Assembly (NCBI GenBank): GCA_000163995.1
Contig: CM000855.1
Location: forward strand, 1,374,845-1,411,372
Length of the DNA stretch: 36,528 bases
Reading direction: 5' to 3'
From: Campylobacter jejuni subsp. jejuni 414
Lineage (GTDB): Bacteria > Campylobacterota > Campylobacteria > Campylobacterales > Campylobacteraceae
Shown: one piece after another, positions 27,776-36,030 of the stretch
How the letters are laid out: every line of letters starts with the position of its first letter
Position numbering within the stretch: the stretch's first letter is position 1
The notes under the pieces: model-generated
Database searches by the model: none
Told to the model about the DNA's origin: nothing
The model's input: the letters and a program-made list of their open reading frames with translations, nothing else
Position numbers and translations under genes: made by a program

Positions 27776-29180
27776 AATGTTTAAATCCTAGATCTTTAAG
27801 ACTTGGAGCATTTGTACTATCTACTATACTTGGAGTGATAATAAAAACAATTTCAGTTGCTTTAGAATCTAAAACTTCTCCTTTAAATAAAGAACCTAAA
27901 ATTGGAATTTTTGATAAAAAATTGATAGAATTTTTCTCATTAGATTTATCATGCGAAATCAATCCACCTAAAATCAAAGTTTGATTATTTTCCACTTGCA
28001 CAACACTAGAAAGCTTTTTTTGTATAGTATCAGGAGCGATAGTTCTTGGTTCTTTTTGCCTTTTATTATCTTCTGGATACTTAAAATCGCTTAAACTTGG
28101 ATTAATCCTAAGCATTATCTTTCCATCATCAGAAATTTCGGGCAAGATATTAAGTAAAATACCCACAAAAATAGAATAATTATTATAACTTTCACTAACA
28201 GTTGTTCCATTTTCAGTACCCTTAGAGCTTTCTTTGACTTGATAATTTATAGTATCCCCTACAGAAATAATGGCTTGTTGGTTATTTAAAGCCATAAGCT
28301 TTGGATTAGAAAGTACACTAGTTTTTCCATTTTGAGAAAGAAAGTTAACAATAGAATCAAAATTTAAATTTGCCCTTAGACCCAAATTTTTAACAAAACC
28401 TTGCCCATTTTGAAGTTGAATAAAAGAATTTTCATTATTTGCTTGAGAATTTAAACCTATATTAAAATTTTGCCAATTAATCCCACTAGAATGATTTTCA
28501 TTTAAACTCACAGCAAGTATACTAACATCAATAATAACTTGTTTTTTAAGACGATTTTCTAATTTTTGCAAATAATTTTTCACACTTTTCAACTGAGAAT
28601 TTGTTCCAGTTACTATAATAATACCTGCATTGGAATTTATAATGGGAGTTTTAGCTTCATAATCTTCATGGGAATTTTTTAATAATACAATAATCTCTTT
28701 TTCTATATTTTGCCAAAAATCAAATTTTTCCATACTTTTAATCATATTATCTTCTGCATCATCAAAACTACCGCTATATTCATTTTGTCTTGGTTTGGCA
28801 TCTACAGAAGCTTTGGTTATACTTTGTCCCTCTCTAATAGAAGTGATATAACTTATCTTAAAAATCTTCGTATCAATACCTGAAATTCTTAAAATTTTAC
28901 CATCAAAATCGTAGCTAAGATCATGCTCTTTGATAAAAAAATTAAAAATTTCATCTAAACTCATTTGATGAATATTGACAGAATTTTGCAATTTTTCTAA
29001 TTTTTCTTTGGCAATTTTATCTTTAACAATAATACTAAAAGAACAATATTTTGCAAGCTCATCAAGACTCTCTTGTATGCTTAATTTTTCATTGATATTG
29101 ATGTCAAAAAGACGCTTTTGACAATCTATAGCATAAAGACAATGCCAAAAAAGAAAGTTAATTAATATTAATCTTATCAT
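27768..29180 (-). CDS. ctsD: Transformation outer-membrane secretin CtsD
   Basis: Secretin (GspD/PilQ family) forming the outer-membrane pore for DNA uptake. The 470-residue protein starts with a signal peptide (MIRLILINFLFWHCLYAIDC), an N-terminal N0/STN-like domain (about 25-110), N1-type domains, and the C-terminal secretin beta-domain with the VENNQTLILGGLI signature near 405-417 and FLSKIPILGSLFKG near 428-441. Its start overlaps ctsR by 23 bases and its stop overlaps ctsP by eight. Intact. Confidence 0.93.
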   Translation of the reverse strand: MIRLILINFLFWHCLYAIDCQKRLFDININEKLSIQESLDELAKYCSFSIIVKDKIAKEKLEKLQNSVNIHQMSLDEIFNFFIKEHDLSYDFDGKILRISGIDTKIFKISYITSIREGQSITKASVDAKPRQNEYSGSFDDAEDNMIKSMEKFDFWQNIEKEIIVLLKNSHEDYEAKTPIINSNAGIIIVTGTNSQLKSVKNYLQKLENRLKKQVIIDVSILAVSLNENHSSGINWQNFNIGLNSQANNENSFIQLQNGQGFVKNLGLRANLNFDSIVNFLSQNGKTSVLSNPKLMALNNQQAIISVGDTINYQVKESSKGTENGTTVSESYNNYSIFVGILLNILPEISDDGKIMLRINPSLSDFKYPEDNKRQKEPRTIAPDTIQKKLSSVVQVENNQTLILGGLISHDKSNEKNSINFLSKIPILGSLFKGEVLDSKATEIVFIITPSIVDSTNAPSLKDLGFKHYE

Positions 29181-29496
29181 TTTTATTTATTTGGATTGCA
29201 ATTTCTAAATTATCGTATTTAAACTTAATCTCTTTGGTATTTATCTCATTTATAGTAGCATCATCAATCATATCACCTTTTTTATACCATCGATCATAAA
29301 TCTTTACTTTATTAAGCATAATTGCAGTAATTTTTATTTGTCTTAATTTTTCAAAAGTAGGATTAACAAACGGGTTTTGAAGAGCGTTAAAATTTACATG
29401 ATTTTGCTTATCTATAAGTTTAAAATACTCTTCAAAATTATCTTGTGCAAACAAAGTGCCAAAACACAGTGTTGCACTAAAAATACATTTTATCAG
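29158..29496 (-). CDS. ctsR: Transformation protein CtsR, start codon uncertain
   Basis: First gene of the cts operon; a small periplasmic protein required for transformation, resembling GspC-like pseudopilus components (KITAIMLNKVKIYDRWYKKG). The frame is open upstream to a stop and reads LIKCIFSATLCFGTLFAQDN, a convincing signal peptide, but has no ATG, GTG or TTG ahead of it. A TTG at 29454 would start within the signal peptide. A CTG at 29496-29494 overlaps the por TGA as CTGA and has GAGG seven bases upstream, so I take it as the most likely start. A one-base shift in the A3 at 29498-29500 would also supply a TTG start. Coordinates reflect the CTG. Confidence 0.7.
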   Translation of the reverse strand: MIKCIFSATLCFGTLFAQDNFEEYFKLIDKQNHVNFNALQNPFVNPTFEKLRQIKITAIMLNKVKIYDRWYKKGDMIDDATINEINTKEIKFKYDNLEIAIQINKNDKININ

Positions 29497-32400
29497 CTTT
29501 CAACCTCATTGCTATAATCAGCCATAGCAATACGCTTAAGCTGTCTATAACGGCGTTGAGCATCTTTTTTATTGCGTTCAAAGAGTTCAGCAGCATGTTC
29601 AGGGTTTGCTTTCTTAAGAGAATTATAACGCACTTCATTCATTAAAAATTGCTCATACAAATCCCAATCAGGTTCTTTTCCTATTAGGGTTAAAGGATTT
29701 TTTCCTTGTTCTTCTAAGCGAGGATCAAAGGTATAAAGTGGCCAATAACCACATTTTGTAGCAAGTTCACCCTGCTCTCCTGAGTAACCAAGCCCACCTT
29801 TAACACCATGAGCTATACAAGGAGAATAACAAATCACTAAAGATGGTCCATCATAAGCTTCAGCTGCAGTAATAGCTTTGATAAGATGGGTATAATTCGC
29901 AGTTGAGTTCACTTGTGCAACAAAGATATAACCATAAGTCATAGCAATTTGACCTAAATCTTTTTTCTGTATAGGTTTACCCGCTGCTGCAAACTGCGCC
30001 ACAGCACCTGTTCTAGAAGATTTTGAGCTCTGACCACCTGTGTTGGAATAAACTTCTGTATCAAGCACTAAAACATTTACATTTTCTCCACTTGCTAAAA
30101 CATGGTCAAGCCCACCATAACCTATATCATAAGCCCAACCATCACCACCAAAAATCCAGTGAGATTTTTTGCTTAAATACTGTTTAAGTTCTAATATATC
30201 TTGCACAGCTTTAATATTTTTATTTTGCTCTAAAATAGGGATCATTTTATCTTTGATTTCGATAGAAATAGCACCATTATCTTTATTTGCAATCCAATCT
30301 TTAAAAAGAGCCGATAAAGCATTTGGCACCTCTTGCATACTTTCATTCATGATATTTTCAATGCGATGTCTTGTATTTTCAGTTGCGATTTTCATACCCA
30401 AACCAAACTCGGCATTATCTTCAAAAAGTGAATTTCCCCAAGCAGGACCGTGTCCGTTTTTCACACTTTTTCTATAAGGAGTTGATGGAGCTGAACCCCC
30501 ATAAATAGAACTGCATCCTGTAGCATTAGCTACAATCATTCTTTCGCCAAATAATCTTGTAATTAAAGTAATATAAGGAGTTTCCCCACACCCAGGACAT
30601 GCACCATGAAATTCAAATAAAGGCTGTGCAAACTGTGCTCCTTTAGTGGTTTCTTTATTTAAAATATCATCTTTATAAGTGATTTCTTTAAATAAATAAT
30701 CCGCATTTTCTTGTTCACCAAAATCCATTTCTTCTCGAAGTGGCACCATAACCAAAGATTTTTCTTTAGTAGGACATTCATGAACACAAAGCTCACAGCC
30801 TGTACAATCAAGCGGAGAAACTTGGATTTTAAAACTTAATTTTTCTCCTTTAACTCCTTTAGCCTCTAAAGCGTGATCTTTTACTCCACGCGGCGCATTT
30901 GCCATTTCTTCATCATTAATTAAAAACGGTCTGATAACAGCATGCGGACAAACTGAAGCACATTGATTACATTGGATACAATTTGCTTCTATCCATCTTG
31001 GCACCATAACCCCAACACCGCGTTTTTCGTATTCGGTTGTACCGTGCTCAAAACTTCCATCTTCATAGCCTAAAAAGGCTGAAACAGGCAAATCATCACC
31101 CTTAGATGCATTCATAGGTTTTACGATTTTTTCGACAAATTCAGTGCCTTTATAAGCATTAGTTTGTTCTTTTTCTTTAATCTCTAAATTTTTCCAATTT
31201 GGATCCACTTCAACTTTTACAAGTCCATCAGCACCTACATCTATAGCTTTATAGTTCATCTCTACAATGGCATCACCTTTTTTGTTATAAGACTTATAGG
31301 CAAGTTCTTTCATATATTTTTGTGCATCTTCATAAGGAATGATTTTTACAAGTTTAAAAAAGGCTGATTGCATAATGGTATTTGTGCGATTTCCCAAGCC
31401 TATATCACGAGCTAGTTTAGTCGCATTGATAATATAAAAATTTATCTCTTTTTCAGCCAAAGTTTTCTTTACTGCATCTGGAAGTTGTCTTATAGTTTCT
31501 TCAGCATTCCAAATACTATTTAAAAGAAAGGTTCCACCTTTACGAATTCCTGCTAAAACATCGTAAATTTCTAGATAAGCAGCTACAGAACAAGCGATAA
31601 AATGCGGAGTTGAAACAAGATAAGTTGAACGAATAGGTTTTTTAGAAAATCTTAAATGGCTTCTTGTATAACCTCCTGATTTTTTAGAATCATAAGCAAA
31701 ATAAGCTTGAGCATAAAAATCTGTTTTATCTCCGATGATCTTAATCGAGTTTTTATTTGCACCCACAGTTCCATCAGCACCAAGGCCATAAAATAAGCAT
31801 TCGATAGTACTTTCATCTCCGAGTGAAATTTTTTCTCCTGTGTTAAGTGAAGTATGAGTTACATCATCAAGTATACCAACTGTAAAGCCATCTTTTGGAT
31901 TATCAAGCTTAAGATTTTCAAATACAGCTATCATTTGAGCAGGATCTACATCTTTTGAAGAAAGTCCATATCTTCCACCCACTATAATAGGAGCATTTTC
32001 CCTTCCATAAAAAGCTGATTTTATATCAAGATAAAGCGGTTCTCCAAGGCTTCCTGGTTCTTTAGTTCTATCTAAAACCGCAATTTTTTTCACTGATTTT
32101 GGCATAACATCAAAGAAATATTTTAGACTAAATGGACGATAAAGATAAACTTTTAAAATCCCTACTTTTTCGCCCTTAGCACTAAGATAATCCACTACCT
32201 CTTCAAGTGCTTGAGTTACAGAACCCATAGCAACAATCACGCGCTCTGGTTCTTTGTGGCCATAATATGTAAATGGTTTATATTCTCTACCTGTGATTTT
32301 TGAAATTTCTTGCATGTATTCATTAACAACATCAGGTAAAGCATCATAAAAACGATTGCTTACTTCTCTAGTTTGAAAATATATATCATCATTTTGAGCC

Positions 32401-33053
32401 GTTCCACGTGTTTTTGGATTTTCTGGATTTAAAGCATTATTTCTAAATTCAAGCAAAGCTTCTCTATCCAATAATCTATCAAAATGTGCATAATCCATCA
32501 CTTCAATTTTTTGAATTTCATGACTTGTTCTAAAACCATCAAAAAAATGTAAAAATGGTACCATTCCCTTAATTGCAGCTAAATGTGCCACGCCAGCTAA
32601 GTCCATAGTTTCTTGCACAGAATGTGAACAAAGCATAGCAAAACCAATTTGTCTTGCTGCATAAATATCTTGATGATCGCCAAAGATAGATAAGGCTTGA
32701 GCAGCTAAAGAACGTGCTGCTACATGGATTACACAGGGGAGTAATTGACCAGCTATTTTATACATATTTGGAATTTTAAGTAGCAATCCTTGAGAAGCTG
32801 TATAAGTCGTAGTCAAAGCCCCTGCTTGCAAAGATCCATGCACACTACCTGCAGCACCTGCTTCACTTTGCATTTCTACGATTTTTACAGGAACTCCAAA
32901 AAGATTTTTTTTACCCGCAGCCGCCCACATATCGGTATAATCAGCCATGGGAGAACTAGGTGTAATAGGATAAATTCCAGCAACTTCAGTAAAAGCATAC
33001 GCAGCGTATGCAGCAGCCTCATTTCCATCCATAGTTTTCATAATTTTACCCAT
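29493..33053 (-). CDS. por: Pyruvate:ferredoxin/flavodoxin oxidoreductase
   Basis: Homodimeric iron-sulfur/thiamine diphosphate enzyme (also called nifJ) that oxidises pyruvate to acetyl-CoA and CO2 and reduces ferredoxin or flavodoxin; it replaces pyruvate dehydrogenase in C. jejuni. The 1186-residue protein has an N-terminal pyruvate-binding domain (YPITPSSPMADYTDMW, YTASQGLLL), an alpha/beta domain, and two 4Fe-4S motifs (CIQCNQCASVCP and CTGCELCVHECP). The C-terminal TPP domain has CPGCGETPY, the proximal cluster cysteines, and GDGWAYDIGYGGLDH. A GGAAGG site precedes the ATG. Its stop overlaps the ctsR start, so DNA uptake genes may be transcribed from the por promoter. Confidence 0.97.
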   Translation of the reverse strand: MGKIMKTMDGNEAAAYAAYAFTEVAGIYPITPSSPMADYTDMWAAAGKKNLFGVPVKIVEMQSEAGAAGSVHGSLQAGALTTTYTASQGLLLKIPNMYKIAGQLLPCVIHVAARSLAAQALSIFGDHQDIYAARQIGFAMLCSHSVQETMDLAGVAHLAAIKGMVPFLHFFDGFRTSHEIQKIEVMDYAHFDRLLDREALLEFRNNALNPENPKTRGTAQNDDIYFQTREVSNRFYDALPDVVNEYMQEISKITGREYKPFTYYGHKEPERVIVAMGSVTQALEEVVDYLSAKGEKVGILKVYLYRPFSLKYFFDVMPKSVKKIAVLDRTKEPGSLGEPLYLDIKSAFYGRENAPIIVGGRYGLSSKDVDPAQMIAVFENLKLDNPKDGFTVGILDDVTHTSLNTGEKISLGDESTIECLFYGLGADGTVGANKNSIKIIGDKTDFYAQAYFAYDSKKSGGYTRSHLRFSKKPIRSTYLVSTPHFIACSVAAYLEIYDVLAGIRKGGTFLLNSIWNAEETIRQLPDAVKKTLAEKEINFYIINATKLARDIGLGNRTNTIMQSAFFKLVKIIPYEDAQKYMKELAYKSYNKKGDAIVEMNYKAIDVGADGLVKVEVDPNWKNLEIKEKEQTNAYKGTEFVEKIVKPMNASKGDDLPVSAFLGYEDGSFEHGTTEYEKRGVGVMVPRWIEANCIQCNQCASVCPHAVIRPFLINDEEMANAPRGVKDHALEAKGVKGEKLSFKIQVSPLDCTGCELCVHECPTKEKSLVMVPLREEMDFGEQENADYLFKEITYKDDILNKETTKGAQFAQPLFEFHGACPGCGETPYITLITRLFGERMIVANATGCSSIYGGSAPSTPYRKSVKNGHGPAWGNSLFEDNAEFGLGMKIATENTRHRIENIMNESMQEVPNALSALFKDWIANKDNGAISIEIKDKMIPILEQNKNIKAVQDILELKQYLSKKSHWIFGGDGWAYDIGYGGLDHVLASGENVNVLVLDTEVYSNTGGQSSKSSRTGAVAQFAAAGKPIQKKDLGQIAMTYGYIFVAQVNSTANYTHLIKAITAAEAYDGPSLVICYSPCIAHGVKGGLGYSGEQGELATKCGYWPLYTFDPRLEEQGKNPLTLIGKEPDWDLYEQFLMNEVRYNSLKKANPEHAAELFERNKKDAQRRYRQLKRIAMADYSNEVES

Positions 33054-33151
33054 TGAGACCTTCCTTTGATTATGATAATTTTTATAATTTTTTAACTATC
33101 AATTTACTATAAATTCTCTTAAAAGGCGTTTAACAAAAACTTGAAATTAGT

Positions 33152-33739
33152 TTAATCTAGATTTAGATGACTAACAGCCTCATATGTATTCAAAAATACT
33201 ATATAATGGGCTTTTAATTCATTTTCATTCCATAACCACAGGTTAAGACTAAAGAAATGATATTAGCAGAAATTGTAGCTTGAATATCCGGTATTGTATC
33301 ACCTATCATATAGGCATTTTTCGAGTTTTACTAAGTCTTTTTAAAGCTAAAACTATAGGTTCGGGATTGAACTTGAGATTTGTGACATCTTCAAGAATAA
33401 TTAAATTTTAATCCCCAAATAAACAAGCAAAATTGGGATAAATTTACCACCTTTTGTTGTACTATACTAAGTTAGCAATTTCACTTCCAAACTCTAATGC
33501 TTCTTTTACTTTAGGCAAAAATAGTTTGCTCTAAATAAATTTCACGATAAACTAATTCAAATTCTTTGCTTAAATTTTTATCAGGATAAAGCATTCAAAA
33601 TATTTGCTCTAAAGGATAAGCTATGAGATTTTTGTTTTATTATTAGAAGTTAATCCAAGGGCTTAAAGCTCCTTGGAAAGAATTTAATAGCATCTAGAAT
33701 CAATTAAGTGTCATCTAAATCAAACAAAATAGTTTTATT
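33152..33739 (-). pseudogene. Decayed HAD-family phosphatase
   Basis: Remnant of a gph-like HAD hydrolase (position of Cj1477c). Reading the minus strand, motif I KTILFDLDDT is visible at about 33707-33736, followed at once by a TAA. Downstream fragments in shifting frames read PKVKEALEFGSEIANL, NPEPIVLALKRLSKTRK, then motif IV AYMIGDTIPDIQATISANI near 33290-33330, and a C-terminus NENELKAHYIVFLNTYEA ending at 33152. At least four frame changes or stops are needed to follow it, and no start codon remains after the cadF stop. It is therefore a true pseudogene, not a single sequence error. The 33057-33151 stretch upstream of por holds only the por leader. Confidence 0.85.
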
Positions 33740-33741
33740 TA

Positions 33742-34701
33742 TTATCTTAAAATAAATTTAGCATCCACTCTTCTATTATCTGCTCTACCTTCTTTGGTAT
33801 CATTACTTGAGCGAGGATTATCTTGACCATAGCCTATTGTTTTGATACGATTTTTTTCTACACCATATTTTTCAAGTTCATTAGCAACACTTTTAGCACG
33901 TCTTTCTGAAAGCTTTTGATTGTAAGCTCTTGATCCTACATTATCTGTGTGTCCTTCAAGTATAGTATCATATCTTTCATTTTCATCTAAAACTTTTGCA
34001 ATTTCTTTAATTTTTTCTTGAAAAGTTGGATTTATAGTAGTTTTATCAAAACCAAAATGACCTTCTAAGGAAATAGTTTTTTCACAACCATTTTCATCCA
34101 ACAAAGCACCTTCTCTTGGTTCTACAGGACATTTTGCTTGTGGAGCTAAACGAGTACTAGCAACTTCTTCTACAGCTTTTTCCTTTTTACCACCAAAACC
34201 AAAACTAATGCCCAAAGTTGAAACCCAGTTATGATTTGCATGATTGAAGTTAATTTGATCTCTAGTTTCAAATCTTAAAGCCAAAGAATCACTAAGGCGG
34301 AATTTTATACCTGCACCATAATGTCCAAATCCACCGCTTTTATTATCATAAGCAGCATTTGAAAAATCTTCATATCCTCCACCTGCTAAACCATAAAAAT
34401 AAAATTTCTCACCTACATCAATACCTTTAATAGCACTCAAATAAGTTCTTGTAATATCTGTAGTTTTATCTGTATTTGTATACTTAACATCAGAATAATG
34501 TTCTAAGCCAAATTCTAATTGATCAAGCCAAAAATCGTCAAAATGGTAACCAAGCCTAACACCTGGCGCATAACGATTATTCATATCTAAATTACCTTCA
34601 AAGTAATTGTAGTTTAAAGTTGGAGTGATTTCAAATTTTACATTGTCATCAGCACCAAATAAAACACTTGCTAAACCTAAACATAATAATATTTTTTTCA
34701 T
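33742..34701 (-). CDS. cadF: Fibronectin-binding outer membrane adhesin CadF
   Basis: Outer-membrane adhesin that binds host fibronectin and promotes invasion. The 319-residue protein has a signal peptide ([17 protein letters not shown]), an eight-strand OmpA-type beta barrel to about residue 170 and a periplasmic OmpA-like peptidoglycan-binding domain ([20 protein letters not shown] and [12 protein letters not shown]). The fibronectin-contact motif FRLS is present at 134-137. Length fits C. jejuni CadF without the extra loop segment that I associate with C. coli. Its stop lies directly next to the decayed phosphatase. Full length and apparently functional. Confidence 0.97.
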   Translation of the reverse strand: MKKILLCLGLASVLFGADDNVKFEITPTLNYNYFEGNLDMNNRYAPGVRLGYHFDDFWLDQLEFGLEHYSDVKYTNTDKTTDITRTYLSAIKGIDVGEKFYFYGLAGGGYEDFSNAAYDNKSGGFGHYGAGIKFRLSDSLALRFETRDQINFNHANHNWVSTLGISFGFGGKKEKAVEEVASTRLAPQAKCPVEPREGALLDENGCEKTISLEGHFGFDKTTINPTFQEKIKEIAKVLDENERYDTILEGHTDNVGSRAYNQKLSERRAKSVANELEKYGVEKNRIKTIGYGQDNPRSSNDTKEGRADNRRVDAKFILR

Positions 34702-34749
34702 AGAAAAAACCTTTCGTTGCGTTACAAAATAAAAATTTTAAATCTTCTA

Positions 34750-34755
34750 ATTATA
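34750..34755 (-). promoter_or_regulatory. Sigma70 -10 box of cadF
   Basis: TATAAT on the minus strand, about 48 bases before the cadF ATG, preceded by a T-rich stretch typical of C. jejuni promoters, and followed by an AAAGG ribosome binding site. Confidence 0.55.
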
Positions 34756-34800
34756 TCATAAATGATAAAAAAAAGAATGAGTTTTATAAAAAATGTAGAA

Positions 34801-34819
34801 AGGCGGGAAAATCCCACCT
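34801..34819 (-). terminator. Rho-independent terminator after rpsI
   Basis: On the minus strand, AGGTGGGA-TTT-TCCCGCCT forms an 8-bp stem with one G-U pair and a three-base loop, followed by a T-rich tail (TTTCTACATTTTTT). It starts eight bases after the rpsI stop and separates the ribosomal operon from cadF. Confidence 0.85.
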
Positions 34820-34826
34820 GAAAATA

Positions 34827-35216
34827 TTAACGTTTAGAGAATTGTGGACTTCTTCTTGCTTTGCGGCGTCCGTATTTTTTACGCTCAACAGTTCTACTAT
34901 CTCTAGTAAGAAGTCCTTTAGGTTTTAATAAAGCCCTAAAATCAGCATCCATAGCTGCTAAAGCTCTTGAAATTCCATGTCTTAAAGCTTCAGCTTGAGC
35001 ACTATAGCCTCCGCCTAAAGTAGTTGCTTTAATATCCATCGAAGTTTCTTGTTTAGTTACAAGTAAAGGTTGAACCACTTTAAGCTTAATCGCTTCGTGT
35101 CCACCAAGCCAAGTGTTTAAATCAACGCCATTAACACTAATTTTACCGCTACCTGGTTTTACCCATACCTTTGCAATAGCAGTTTTTCTTTTACCTGTTG
35201 CATATGTTGTTGCCAT
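34827..35216 (-). CDS. rpsI: 30S ribosomal protein S9
   Basis: Small-subunit head protein whose C-terminal tail reaches the P-site tRNA. The 129-residue protein begins [20 protein letters not shown] and ends with the invariant [16 protein letters not shown] tail. It lies two bases after rplM and ends in a strong terminator. Intact. Confidence 0.98.
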
Positions 35217-35218
35217 GA

Positions 35219-35644
35219 TTATTTTCCTTCTTTAGCAATTTGTGCAGTGTGTGGGTGCTCACTACCCGCATAAATTTTTAATTTCTTAAGCATTGCTCTA
35301 CCTAAATTTGTTTTAGGAAGCATACCTCTGACTGCTAATTTATATAATTTTGCAGGATTTTTTTCAAGTAAATCTCCAAATTTTTCGCTTTTTACACTTC
35401 CAAAATATCCTGAATGTCTATGATAAAGCTTATCTTCTGCTTTATTAGCACCTGTAAATACGGCTTTTGAAGCATTAATGATAATCACATAATCACCGCA
35501 ATCAACATTTGGGGTAAAGCAAGGCTTGTTTTTACCTCTTAAAATCGTTGCTACTTCAGTTAAAAGACGACCAAAACGTTTGCCTTCTGCGTCTAAAACA
35601 ATCCATTCTCGTTTTACTTCGTTTGGCTTTGTGATCTTTGTCAT
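35219..35644 (-). CDS. rplM: 50S ribosomal protein L13
   Basis: Early-assembling large-subunit protein. The 141-residue protein has [20 protein letters not shown] near the N-terminus, [20 protein letters not shown] next, and the conserved [20 protein letters not shown] near the C-terminus. First gene of the rplM-rpsI pair. It has an AAAGG site and a promoter upstream. Intact. Confidence 0.98.
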
Positions 35645-35681
35645 AATTTTTTACCTTTGCCAAAAATTTTTTAAAAACATG

Positions 35682-35687
35682 ATTATA
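35682..35687 (-). promoter_or_regulatory. Sigma70 -10 box of rplM-rpsI
   Basis: TATAAT on the minus strand 37 bases before the rplM ATG, in a very AT-rich region. Confidence 0.6.
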
Positions 35688-35905
35688 ATTATTTTAGCTT
35701 AATAAATACTTAATTTAAGAATATTTAAAGATTAATAAAATAATTTATTTTATTAAAATATGTAAGAAATAATATACTTTAATGTTTATTGAATTTAGAA
35801 TAATTATTTATAATTTTATTTTTGTAAAATTTAAAAATTATTTTATTTATCATTTTTATAATAAAGAGAAAAAAATGATTTGGCAAAGATTAAAAACTAT
35901 GAAAG

Positions 35906-35977
35906 TTGTCATTATTCCAACATCCTTGTGCTAATAAGTTTTTTTAAGATTAAGTGTGCTTATTTCTATAATGACAA
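35906..35977. repeat. Inverted repeat in the rplM upstream region
   Basis: TTGTCATTAT (35906-35915) and ATAATGACAA (35968-35977) are perfect 10-bp inverted repeats, enclosing a second 6-bp pair AATAAG/CTTATT (35933-35938 and 35959-35964). They could form a two-tier hairpin in RNA. It lies in the 35645-36030 gap, where I see no gene; function unknown. Confidence 0.55.
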
Positions 35978-36030
35978 TCAAACAAAATGAATGAGTTGAA
36001 AAAACGCAATGAAGGCGATATAAATGCTTG

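Noticed and set aside
29493-33056. Plus-strand frames of 88-102 codons opposite por (for example 30169-30477 and 32790-33056)
   Set aside because: Mirror images of a conserved 1186-residue enzyme; no independent coding signal.
35875-35934. A 19-codon plus-strand frame starting MIWQRLKTMK after a purine-rich stretch
   Set aside because: Too short, unlike any leader peptide I know, and its end lies in the inverted repeat. I treat it as chance.
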